NCBI RefSeq assembly: GCF_017526105.1
Contig: NZ_CP071839.1
Span: 8,470,001-8,534,000 of the forward strand
Direction of reading: 5' to 3'
DNA: 64,000 nt
DNA from: Streptomyces cyanogenus
GTDB taxonomy: Bacteria > Actinomycetota > Actinomycetes > Streptomycetales > Streptomycetaceae
The notes under the pieces: model-generated
Told to the model about the DNA's origin: nothing
What the model saw: only the letters and a program-made list of their open reading frames with translations
Database searches by the model: none
Shown: in pieces, positions 25,695-34,100 of the stretch
Layout of the letters: every line of letters starts with the position of its first letter
Numbering within the stretch: position 1 is the stretch's first letter
Made by a program: the position numbers and the translations under genes

Positions 25695-26418
25695 GCCCAC
25701 ATGATGATCTCTTCGGCGAGCACGGGCCAAGCGAGTCCCCAGCCCGTCTGCGCCGCCCAGAGCTGGGGTTCAGGCCAAGCGAGGGTGATTCGCCGTCCTC
25801 GATACCGGAGACCTTTCCTCTGCGCCGAGACGACAAAGGGGGGCCGGGCAGAGACGCGCCCTGGTCGACGACCGCGTGCGAGGCGAGGACCTGCTGCAGC
25901 TGTCTGTTCTCCTCGCGCACCCGCTCCGGTTCCGCTGCCGACTCGTCGGCCGAGGCGTGCGGCGGTTCGGGTGGGCGGCGGCCGCTCGCTTCCCGCGCGC
26001 CATCACACCGCCACACCCACCACAACAACCAGCGCAGGATCCGCCCCGGGCGACGGCATCCCGGCCCGGGGCGCGCACGCCACCCGCGTCTGGCAGCCCC
26101 TGAGCCGCGCCTCGCCGTGTCACGTGACCGCCCGCCACCGTCGCCCTGGTATTCGTCACCAGCACCCTGGCCTCGCTACTGCTCCTGGGCGCGGGGACGG
26201 TCCCATCGCGTTCAAGGGAGAATGACGCCGCGATGAGCGTCGGCCCAGGTGAGCATGTCCTGTCGCGTGTGAGCAGCGCCGCAGGTGCCGTCGGATCAGG
26301 GTGCGACCACAACCTGGTTCGGCGGCAGCCTGGATGGCGGAGCGGTCCGGCCCTGCTGAGGCGGCGTCCTTGTCCGCGCGGCCCGCATGCCGGTGCCTCC
26401 TGCTGCCGTTCCCGACGG
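25695..26418. other. Gene-poor stretch with an ANTAR-like fragment
   Basis: No intact gene was found. On the minus strand near 25870-25990 a run 'EPERVREENRQLQQVLASHA', then VVDQG, resembles the coiled start of an ANTAR RNA-binding regulator and is then lost. Near 26120-26220 on the plus strand a short hydrophobic run ('VALVFVTSTLASLLLLGAG') may be another remnant. Confidence 0.4.
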
Positions 26419-27498
26419 TCAGGAGGCGAAGGCCCTTTCCAGCCTGGGGATCAGGTCCCGGAGGTCCTGCTCCCAGCAGCCGGCGTTGTGGCCGCCGTTG
26501 CATTGAGTGCCCCAGGCGGAACCGTCGCCGTAGTCGACGTAGTGGTAGGACATGCCCAGCGCGTCCATGCTGTCCTTGACGTGCTTGGCCGCGCCTTCGA
26601 GCCAGAACTCGGGTTCGATCGGTGAGCCGCCTCCGTTGCCCACGTAGACGGAGACCCCGACTCCGGCGAGTTTGTCCATGTGCGCTGCGGGGTCGACCTC
26701 GTTCCACCGCCAGTCGGCATTGAACACCGGGTAGGGCGAGCCGAACAGCGCGTCACTGTCCACGCCGGGTTTGTAGGGGGAGTTGTCGGGGTCACAGGCG
26801 CCGGATGACGAGCCGCAGATTGCGCCCAGCGCATCGGTGACGGAGGCGACGACGGCGAGGCGCAGGTCCATGGACTTGGCCGACAGGTCGATGTCTCCTG
26901 AAAGGGATGCGGTCTGGCTGAACAGGTCGGGACGGACCTGCGCGTAGTGGAAGGCGCCGAAACCGCCCATGGACACACCGGCGATGGCCCTGGCCTTCTT
27001 GGCGGGAATGGTCCGCAGGTTGGCGTCGATGAACGGGATCACCTGCTTGAGGTGGAAGTTCTCCCAGTTCTGGGCGCCGAGTTGAGTCTTCTGATTGAGC
27101 CAGTTGGCGTACCAGCCCCGAGCCCCGCCGTCCGGGATGACGGTGATCATCGAGTCCGACTTCGTCAGTGCCGGATAGTTCTGCTGAACCGGGTCGTCCG
27201 GTGAACCGTGCAGGAAGTACAGCACGGGGTAGCGCCTGCCCGGGTCGTCGTAGTAGCCGCTCGGCAGAATGATTTTGATGTGGTGCTTGCCCGCCACCTC
27301 GGGCGTGGTCACGGTGATGGAGAAGTTGGTGGGGCCGCCTACGGCCGTGTCGACCTGGGTCAGGCCGAATCCGTTCGCCATCGGGGGCGGTGAGGTGGTG
27401 TCGGCGGCCTGTGCCGGATCGGCCGGCATGACCGCCATGGCGACGGCGGTGACCATCCCCGCCGCCATAAGTCGCCACCCGTTCGGTGTCCTTGTCAC
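26419..27498 (-). CDS. Secreted esterase of the antigen 85/esterase D fold
   Basis: A 359-residue secreted alpha/beta hydrolase. The signal peptide runs to about residue 33 (AQA before ADTTS). The mature enzyme has 'YPVLYFLHGSPDD', the nucleophile elbow GVSMGGFGAFH (Ser nucleophile), an acidic region and a late His in 'CNGGHNAGCWEQDL'. The fold matches PF00756 (esterase D, mycolyltransferase-like). The GTG at 27498 is chosen because AGGAGG lies six bases upstream; an ATG 15 bases further upstream has no ribosome site. It lies 121 bases downstream of the acylase gene on the same strand, and both are exported. Confidence 0.9.
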   Translation of the reverse strand: MTRTPNGWRLMAAGMVTAVAMAVMPADPAQAADTTSPPPMANGFGLTQVDTAVGGPTNFSITVTTPEVAGKHHIKIILPSGYYDDPGRRYPVLYFLHGSPDDPVQQNYPALTKSDSMITVIPDGGARGWYANWLNQKTQLGAQNWENFHLKQVIPFIDANLRTIPAKKARAIAGVSMGGFGAFHYAQVRPDLFSQTASLSGDIDLSAKSMDLRLAVVASVTDALGAICGSSSGACDPDNSPYKPGVDSDALFGSPYPVFNADWRWNEVDPAAHMDKLAGVGVSVYVGNGGGSPIEPEFWLEGAAKHVKDSMDALGMSYHYVDYGDGSAWGTQCNGGHNAGCWEQDLRDLIPRLERAFAS

Positions 27499-27619
27499 AG
27501 CGTGCCTCCTCATGAGCGTTCGTGCTGTGTGGCGCGAGTTGTATCGGGAAGCGGTGAAGTCACGATGAATGCGCACGCCGGAGGCCGGCACCGACGTTCC
27601 GGCGTGCTCGTGCTCGATC

Positions 27620-30064
27620 TCAGCTCAGGACCTTGACCTCCAGAGCGGGTGAGGCCGCGATCTGGTCCTCGGTGAACCGCTCGGTCACCCACTGGCCCGC
27701 CGAGAACAGCTTGGTCTGGTCGGCGTAGTGCGGCGAGTTCGGGTTGGCCGACTGGGAGTAGGCCAGCACCGAGGAGGCCTGTGGCGGACCGTCCGCGGTG
27801 AAGCGCACCTCCTGGATGAAACTGGATCCGAAAACGACGTCCAGCCGGCCGTCGACCTGGCCGGGAGTGATCACGTTCAGCACGCCCAGTTCGCCGATCG
27901 AGCCGTGGATCGGGATCTGCTCACCGTTACGAGTGATCTTCTGGATGTCCGAGAGCGGCGCGTTCAGCGGAATGCCCGCCTTGCGCAGCGCGAGGACCGC
28001 GCGGCCGAACGCGTCGCGGACGGCGGAGCTTCCCGGGTCCAGCGAGTTCGGCGTGTGCACCGGATCCTTCGGGTCGAAGGGAACTCGCCACGGCAGTTTG
28101 TCGACGGCCTGCCCACCGAGCAGCAGGGACCAGTAGTTCGCGAACAGCCAGGATCCCCGGCTGTCGGCCGTGTAGTCGTGGTCCTTCCAAGCGGCGAGGA
28201 TCGGACATGCCTCGCTGACGTTGACCAGGTTGCCGTCCACCAGAACAGTTCCGAACGGCACGCTCCGGCACATCGCCACCGTGGTGTTGAGGACCAGGTC
28301 GGCCGCCCTGCTGTTGTCGGCGAACAGCAACTGCCGCATGGTCTCCGGTGTGAAGCCCCTGCCGGGCAAGCCGTCGGTGCCGTTGATCCGGTTCTGCGCG
28401 GTCAGGATCAGTTCCTGGGTACGCAGCGACCGGGGCGCCGCCGTGTCACCCATGACCCTGGGGAAGGACAGTGGCTGCTCGGGATTGGCCAGCCAGGCGC
28501 TGTCGTTGGCGTTGCCCACGAAGTCGGACCGGATGAGGCGTGGCTGCTTGTGCGGGTCGAGCAGCCCCGGCGCGACCGCGTTCCGATCGTCGGGCCAGTC
28601 GCACTCGCTGCGCTTGCCGTCCAGGATGGAGACCGGCGGCGTGTTCGGCAGGCGCAACGCCTGGTTGAACAGGAGCCGACCGGTCTCGGTGAGACACGAC
28701 CGAGCGTGTTCGTCGGTGATGTTCGGGGCGGCCTGGATGTCCGCGTACAGCGCGTTGCCCTTGCGGTCGGAGGCGACGGTGTTGAAGAAGGGGACGCCCT
28801 GCGTGGTCTCCAGAGTGCTGACCACGTCGTTGACGTCCTGGGCCCGATCGAGGTGGAACCAGGTGTTCAGGGCCCGCAGGTTGTCCATGTTCACGTCGCG
28901 CACCGCGTGGGCGCTGACCGCCCAGGGCAACGGGACGCCCTGGACCGACGTGGTGATCGGGCCGTAACGCGTGGACCACAACGTCCTGGTGACCTTGCCG
29001 ACGGAGCCGTCCGCGTTCAGCACGTCGACACCGACCTGCTGCGAGGTCATCCGTTCCCAGGTGCCGTCCACCAGGTAGCTGGTCGGGTGCAGCGGATCCA
29101 CCTGAACGTCGAAGAGTCCGAACGGCGCCACCGTGGCGACCGTGTGGCTCCATGCGACGTCGTCGTTGTGACCGATGTTCACCGCGGGCAGCCCCAGCAG
29201 GCCGGCCCCGGAGACGTTGACCTCTCCCGGGATGGTCAGCTGGCTCTGCCACATCCGGTTCTTGCCCTGCCACGGGAAGTGCGGATTGGCCAGCATCATG
29301 CTGGTGCCCCCGGACACGCCCTGCGAGCCGACCGCCAAGGCGTTGCTGCCCATGCTCTCCCGACGGCTCACCGCCATCGCGTCGCGGATCTTCTTCGCGG
29401 TCTGTGCGGCAGTGGGCGCCGGCGACGCGGTGGCCGAAGCCCCTGGGGGTGCGGCGTTCACCTCGCCGTCCAGCAGCGCATCGGCACTGCCCATGATGAT
29501 CTCGGCGTGCGCATGCCGGTAGACGTCCAGCTCCGTGATCGGACGCACCCAGGCCGCGCCGCGGCAGGCCGGGTCGGAGATGTTGTTCACGCCCGTCTCG
29601 GCCAAGTACCTGTTGTAGCCCCGCACATAGCCGCTGATCGCCTCTTTGACCTCCGGCTCCGGCCCGTTCGGTGCGGGCTGCCCGAGCAACCGCTCCACCA
29701 CCCGGTTGTCCTTGATCCGCTGGAAGTACAGGTCGCTGTTGAGATTGGTGGTGCCGTTCTGGTTCTGGCCGGGGCTCGCCTTGCCGTCGGGCCCCAGATA
29801 GCGCGACCTCTGGGCATTGACCATCAGATACGTGTCGGCCAGGGTGCAGATGTTGTCCTTGGCCGCGGCGTATCCGTAGCCCGTTCCCAGCCCCTCCCAG
29901 GTCGAGGCGGTGATGTGCGGGATGCCGTACTCGGTGTAGCGGATCGTCGCTGCGTCCGGCCCCTGTTGGGCGGCAGGCGACCCGGTGGCCGCCGTCGTGC
30001 TCGTCATGGCGACCGCGGCCACGACCGCCATCGGGAGTCTCGCTCTGATTCTCTTGCGCGCCAT
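27620..30064 (-). CDS. Secreted penicillin/aculeacin-type acylase
   Basis: An 814-residue Ntn-hydrolase of the penicillin acylase family, about the size of the Streptomyces AHL/aculeacin acylases (~800). After a signal peptide of ~30 residues comes the alpha subunit, then a spacer rich in Ala/Pro/Thr (about 208-230), and the self-cleavage site 'ESMGSNALAVGSQ', where the Ser after Gly becomes the N-terminal nucleophile of the beta subunit. 'HFPWQGKNRMWQSQLTIPGE' and 'NIGHNDDVAWSHTV' follow as in this family. It may deacylate N-acyl-homoserine lactones, lipopeptides or penicillin V. Substrate preference cannot be read from sequence. Confidence 0.92.
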   Translation of the reverse strand: MARKRIRARLPMAVVAAVAMTSTTAATGSPAAQQGPDAATIRYTEYGIPHITASTWEGLGTGYGYAAAKDNICTLADTYLMVNAQRSRYLGPDGKASPGQNQNGTTNLNSDLYFQRIKDNRVVERLLGQPAPNGPEPEVKEAISGYVRGYNRYLAETGVNNISDPACRGAAWVRPITELDVYRHAHAEIIMGSADALLDGEVNAAPPGASATASPAPTAAQTAKKIRDAMAVSRRESMGSNALAVGSQGVSGGTSMMLANPHFPWQGKNRMWQSQLTIPGEVNVSGAGLLGLPAVNIGHNDDVAWSHTVATVAPFGLFDVQVDPLHPTSYLVDGTWERMTSQQVGVDVLNADGSVGKVTRTLWSTRYGPITTSVQGVPLPWAVSAHAVRDVNMDNLRALNTWFHLDRAQDVNDVVSTLETTQGVPFFNTVASDRKGNALYADIQAAPNITDEHARSCLTETGRLLFNQALRLPNTPPVSILDGKRSECDWPDDRNAVAPGLLDPHKQPRLIRSDFVGNANDSAWLANPEQPLSFPRVMGDTAAPRSLRTQELILTAQNRINGTDGLPGRGFTPETMRQLLFADNSRAADLVLNTTVAMCRSVPFGTVLVDGNLVNVSEACPILAAWKDHDYTADSRGSWLFANYWSLLLGGQAVDKLPWRVPFDPKDPVHTPNSLDPGSSAVRDAFGRAVLALRKAGIPLNAPLSDIQKITRNGEQIPIHGSIGELGVLNVITPGQVDGRLDVVFGSSFIQEVRFTADGPPQASSVLAYSQSANPNSPHYADQTKLFSAGQWVTERFTEDQIAASPALEVKVLS

Positions 30065-30609
30065 CCAGCCGTCCTTCCGTGTGCCGGCGGGCTTTGCCCG
30101 AACACGGTCACGCTAAGGAGGACCGATGAAATCCCGATGATGCCACCGCGCCAGGGCGCCGTTGCGCCCGATGCCCCGCACAGACTCGAGTGACCCGCAG
30201 AAGCGGCCGCCCCGTCGGCGCCCCGTACCCGGGGTGGACCTGCCCCAGGACCTGGGCAGGAGCCGAGCGGGCTGGACACCACGGTGTGCCGAACGCCGTC
30301 TCGTCGGGGGAGCGGTACGACTCCCTGCGTCTACGGGGCCTGCTCCACGGTGGCCCCTTCACCTCACCGCAGCGCCGTATCCGCGCGGTGACCGGGGATT
30401 TCATCAGCTTGTCAGCGCCCTTCCCCAGGATGAACGTGCCGCTGCGGCCGCCCGGGCCCTTCCCGGAGCCGTGGCGTAGCGAGTGCCCCGTGCTGCCCCG
30501 GCACCGACCGAAGCGTGAGGAGACACGCAACGGCCGGCACGGCGCCCGCGGACGCATAGCCGACTCGACACCGCGTGCACTGCGGTGCCCCGACCCTGGA
30601 GGGCCGACC
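30065..30609. other. Divergent promoter region, no gene seen
   Basis: These 545 bases separate the acylase (minus) from the DUF4185 gene (plus). Reading frames across it lack coding character. It should hold the promoters of both exported-protein transcription units. The only clear signal is GGAGGG just before the ATG at 30610. Confidence 0.5.
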
Positions 30610-31800
30610 ATGTCCGACTCCGCACACCCCGACCACCTCTCGCTCACCCGCAGATCGCTGCTCAGGGCCGGCGCGGGCGTCGCCCTGGGCGCCGGTGTGC
30701 TGGGCAGCTCGATCGCCGCCGCGCCCCGCGCCGCCGCGGCCCAGCGCGGCACGGCCCTGTGCGAACAGCCCGGCGACTCGGCGAGCTCGCAGGGGCTGGG
30801 GTCGGGGGATCTCGCCATCCCCTACTACCGGGAGCACGACAACACCTGGGGCTACGTCTTCGGTGACTCCTTCAGCGAACCAGGACTGGGAGGGGAGTAC
30901 CTGGGTTCCCCGGTCATGCTGAACCAGGCCTCGTTCGATGCCTCCGGCGCGACCCCGATCTCCTTCACCTGGGCCATGCCCACGGGAGGCGCCGCCCGGC
31001 AGCTGTTCGACTACCAGCACAACGCCGACAACGGCCACGGCTTCGAGGTCAGCCGCATCCCGAACGACTGCATCGAGTTCGGCGGGCGCACGTACATCCA
31101 GTACACCTCCGTGGAGGTCTGGCAGCCGCCAGCGGGCTACGACGGCTCACGGATGTCCGGCGTCGCCTACTCCGACGACCACGGCGTGACCTGGCACGAC
31201 TACCCCTACCACTGGGCGGGTGACACCCAGGGGGTGAACCAGTCCATGTACGGGATGTGGTCGTTCGCCGGCATCGACACCGACGGCTGGCTGTACATCT
31301 TCTCCAAACGCTGGAACGGCAGCCACCGCAACACCGGTGACGGCGGGGCGATCCAGCTCTTCCGTATCCGACCGGAAGAGTTCCGCGCCGGCAACTTCGG
31401 GTCACAGGAGAACTGGGCCTACCTCGACGGCCGCTGGCAGTGGACCCGTGCGGTCCAGCCTTCGGTCATCCTCTCCGGGAACAACATCGGTGAGTTCTCC
31501 GTGAAGCGCATCGGCAGCACGTACTGCATGAGTTACTTCGACGTCACCGACTACTCGATCTGCACCCGCACCGCCCCCCGGCCCGACGCCGTGTGGAGCG
31601 CACCGAAGCCGCAGATCGTCGGTGACGCCGCCTGGCCGCCCAGCCACTGGGGCAAGCCCCAACTCCCGTACCTCTACGGCGGATACATCCACCCGGGCAG
31701 CGCCGGGCCCAACTCCCTGACCCTGATCGTGTCGCAGTGGAACGGACAGCCCCACCAGTCGCCCTACCGAGTGCTGCAGTACGACGGCATCAACCCGTAG
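30610..31800 (+). CDS. Tat-exported DUF4185 protein
   Basis: A 396-residue secreted protein. The twin-arginine signal TRRSLLRAGAG at residues 13-23 and an Ala-rich cleavage region (AAAAQ) indicate folded export by Tat. The mature part has repeated propeller-like blades ('NTWGYVFGDSFSEPGLGG', 'GVAYSDDHGVTWHDYPYHW', 'SPYRVLQYDG') seen in DUF4185 proteins, which resemble glycosidase-type beta-propellers; several actinobacterial members are linked with cell-wall polysaccharide. ATG at 30610 is preceded by GGAGGG. The wall-active gene downstream starts 53 bases later, so they are probably cotranscribed. Confidence 0.85.
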   Translation: MSDSAHPDHLSLTRRSLLRAGAGVALGAGVLGSSIAAAPRAAAAQRGTALCEQPGDSASSQGLGSGDLAIPYYREHDNTWGYVFGDSFSEPGLGGEYLGSPVMLNQASFDASGATPISFTWAMPTGGAARQLFDYQHNADNGHGFEVSRIPNDCIEFGGRTYIQYTSVEVWQPPAGYDGSRMSGVAYSDDHGVTWHDYPYHWAGDTQGVNQSMYGMWSFAGIDTDGWLYIFSKRWNGSHRNTGDGGAIQLFRIRPEEFRAGNFGSQENWAYLDGRWQWTRAVQPSVILSGNNIGEFSVKRIGSTYCMSYFDVTDYSICTRTAPRPDAVWSAPKPQIVGDAAWPPSHWGKPQLPYLYGGYIHPGSAGPNSLTLIVSQWNGQPHQSPYRVLQYDGINP

Positions 31801-31853
31801 ACCGCACCGCGCACTTCCCCTTCGGCACACAACCCCCGGCACAGGAGGAACAC

Positions 31854-32894
31854 ATGAGCGGAGTCCGCTTACGACGCGCAGGACCAGGCGGCATGGTCCT
31901 GCTCGCCCTCATTGCCCTGACCGCACTGAGCGGCAGTCCGGCGAGCGCCCAGGGCGCGAAGCCGCAGAAGAACATCCCCGGTCCCCTGAACCACGCCGCC
32001 CCCGCCGCGCTGTACTGCGACGTCCCTGCGGAGCGTGACCTCGCGGTCATCCGCAAGGTCTACGAGGTCGGCCAGCGCATGAACGTCTCCGAGAAGGTCA
32101 TGCTCGCCGGGTTCGAGACGGGCTGGGTCGAGTCCCGGATGAACAACCTGTCGTGCGGGGACCGGGACTCGCTCGGCGTCTTTCAGCAGCGCCCCTCGCA
32201 GGGCTGGGGTTCGCCCGAACAGGTCATGGACGTCGACTACGCGGCGGGCAAGTTCTTCGAGGTGGCCCTGCAGATGGACCCCGGCATGGAGGGGAGCACC
32301 GCAGGGCAGCTCGCCCAGGCCGTTCAGCGCTCCGCTTACCCCGACCGCTACGACCAAGCCGAGGACATCGCCCGGCGGCTGGAGGACGAGGCGTTCCAGC
32401 CCTACGGCACGATCGGGGCTAAATACGACAGCATGGGCGGCCCGGGCAGCGTCCTCGGCGGACCGGTCCGGGCCGAGGAGGCAGCCTCGCTGGGCGGGCG
32501 CTTCCAACTGTTCCAGAACGGGATGATCCTGTGGCATCCGGATGTGGCGTACGCGGTGTACGGCGACATCCTGACCAGGTTCTGGGCGACGGATGCGGAG
32601 CGGCGCTGGGGTTTTCCGACGATGGACGAGGCGGATGCCGCGCGGGCGCCGGACGGGACGCGGGGTCGTTATCAGTTCTTCGAGCGGGGGCTGTTCCTGT
32701 GGTCGCCGTCCACCGGCACGCATGTCGTGCATGACGCGATCTACGACGCCTTTCACGGGGCGGGCCATGAGAGCGTGCTGGGCTATCCGACCACGGACGA
32801 GGTGGACGAGGCCGGCGGCGGCAGAGCGCAGCGCTTCCAGAAGGCCACCATCCACTGGCACCCCGACAAGGGCACCTGGATCACCGACAACTGA
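31854..32894 (+). CDS. Secreted lysozyme-like protein with LGFP repeats
   Basis: A 346-residue exported protein: signal peptide to about residue 33 (PASAQG), a muralytic, lysozyme/transglycosylase-like domain (about 45-185) with 'VMLAGFETGWVESRMNNLSC' and 'DSLGVFQQRPSQGWG', then LGFP repeats (about 190-346) such as 'YGDILTRFWATDAERRWGFP' and 'HESVLGYPTTDEVDE'. LGFP repeats bind the cell envelope in actinobacteria. ATG at 31854 follows AGGAGGAA. The last ~125 codons are nearly identical, at DNA level, to those of the next gene. Likely role: wall turnover or lysis. Confidence 0.88.
   Translation: MSGVRLRRAGPGGMVLLALIALTALSGSPASAQGAKPQKNIPGPLNHAAPAALYCDVPAERDLAVIRKVYEVGQRMNVSEKVMLAGFETGWVESRMNNLSCGDRDSLGVFQQRPSQGWGSPEQVMDVDYAAGKFFEVALQMDPGMEGSTAGQLAQAVQRSAYPDRYDQAEDIARRLEDEAFQPYGTIGAKYDSMGGPGSVLGGPVRAEEAASLGGRFQLFQNGMILWHPDVAYAVYGDILTRFWATDAERRWGFPTMDEADAARAPDGTRGRYQFFERGLFLWSPSTGTHVVHDAIYDAFHGAGHESVLGYPTTDEVDEAGGGRAQRFQKATIHWHPDKGTWITDN
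32517..32893 (+). repeat. 377-bp direct repeat, first copy (LGFP end)
   Basis: The DNA from here to the end of the lysozyme-like gene recurs at 33538-33914, offset by 1021 bases. Only one base difference was found by eye (GTGCATGACG against GTGCACGACG at 32728-32737). Such identity over coding sequence, including third positions, implies recent duplication or ongoing gene conversion. Confidence 0.9.
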
Positions 32895-32925
32895 AACGGG
32901 GGCTTCCTTGAGGATCCTTCACCGC

Positions 32926-33915
32926 ATGGTGCGTCGCCTGGCGGCTCTCACGCTGACGACCCTCGCGGCCACCTTCTGCGCCATACCGGCCGCGAACGCG
33001 TCGGCTCCCGACGAGCCGATCGGGCGGGGTGAAGTGATGGACCGCGCATGGTCGTGGATCGAGGAGCAGGTGCCGTACAGCCAGACCGGCTGCCACAACA
33101 ACCAGTTCGGCTGCTACCGCCCGGACTGCTCGGGCTATGTGTCCATGGCCTGGCATCTGAGCAGTTCCCTCACCACCTGGAGCCTGTGGAACGTCACGTT
33201 CGACATCCCGGCCGACGACTTGCAACCCGGTGACGCGCTGCTGCGGGACTCCGGCGGCGTCGACCACGTGGCACTGTTCGTCCGCTGGGCGGACGCGGCC
33301 CACACCCAACCGGTGGTCCGTGAGGAGTACGACTTCGGGCACGTGGCCGAGGAACTTGTGTGGACCGACGGGCTCCGCGGGTTCACACCCCGCCGCTACA
33401 ACCAACTGGACGACCTCGCGCCGTACGGCAGCATCGCGGTCAAGTACGACAGCATGGGTGGACCCGGCAGCGTACTGGGACGGCCCGTTCGGGGTGAACG
33501 CGATGCCTCCCTGGGCGGGCGCTTCCAGCAGTTCGAGAACGGGATGATCCTGTGGCATCCGGATGTGGCGTACGCGGTGTACGGCGACATCCTGACCAGG
33601 TTCTGGGCGACGGATGCGGAGCGGCGCTGGGGTTTTCCGACGATGGACGAGGCGGATGCCGCGCGGGCGCCGGACGGGACGCGGGGTCGTTATCAGTTCT
33701 TCGAGCGGGGGCTGTTCCTGTGGTCGCCGTCCACCGGCACGCATGTCGTGCACGACGCGATCTACGACGCCTTTCACGGGGCGGGCCATGAGAGCGTGCT
33801 GGGCTATCCGACCACGGACGAGGTGGACGAGGCCGGCGGCGGCAGAGCGCAGCGCTTCCAGAAGGCCACCATCCACTGGCACCCCGACAAGGGCACCTGG
33901 ATCACCGACAACTGA
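32926..33915 (+). CDS. Secreted NlpC/P60-like endopeptidase with LGFP repeats
   Basis: A 329-residue exported protein. The signal peptide (MVRRLAALTLTTLAATF to AANASA) is followed by a Cys/His amidase-like domain: the nucleophile is in 'YRPDCSGYVSMAWHL' and the base in 'GGVDHVALFVRWAD', as in NlpC/P60 and CHAP peptidases. LGFP repeats occupy the last ~170 residues. The ATG at 32926 has GAGGA about 11 bases upstream; a TTG at 32908 with GGGGG before it would extend the signal peptide by six residues. It lies 31 bases after the lysozyme-like gene, so the pair probably cuts glycan and peptide parts of the wall in one operon. Confidence 0.87.
   Translation: MVRRLAALTLTTLAATFCAIPAANASAPDEPIGRGEVMDRAWSWIEEQVPYSQTGCHNNQFGCYRPDCSGYVSMAWHLSSSLTTWSLWNVTFDIPADDLQPGDALLRDSGGVDHVALFVRWADAAHTQPVVREEYDFGHVAEELVWTDGLRGFTPRRYNQLDDLAPYGSIAVKYDSMGGPGSVLGRPVRGERDASLGGRFQQFENGMILWHPDVAYAVYGDILTRFWATDAERRWGFPTMDEADAARAPDGTRGRYQFFERGLFLWSPSTGTHVVHDAIYDAFHGAGHESVLGYPTTDEVDEAGGGRAQRFQKATIHWHPDKGTWITDN
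33538..33914 (+). repeat. 377-bp direct repeat, second copy (LGFP end)
   Basis: Second copy of the LGFP-encoding repeat, at the end of the NlpC/P60-like gene. Upstream of this point the two genes share only short matches (for example GGGCGGGCGCTTCCA), so the homogenised tract is limited to the C-terminal module. Confidence 0.9.
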
Positions 33916-34100
33916 CGTGACCCATCAGCGCCCTCCTTCCGATCCGGAGGCCATGGCGCGCCGCGCTTCGGAGCGGTGTGTGCCGGCCCGGGCCGGGGTG
34001 AACCGGTCCGGGACGGATGGCCGGCGGGTGGCCGGTGGGCCGGTGCCGGGGGGTGGGAAGGCGGTGATGACAGCGCGGTGAAGCCGGACCCCGTCGCGGT

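Noticed and set aside
27728..30193. 820-codon plus-strand open frame opposite the acylase
   Set aside because: A shadow of the acylase gene; low-complexity Arg/Val/Gly-rich translation and no family features.
33983..33996. GC palindrome as a terminator after the LGFP operon
   Set aside because: CCGGCCCGGGCCGG has no loop space and lies in a generally repetitive GC stretch, so a terminator role is not supported.
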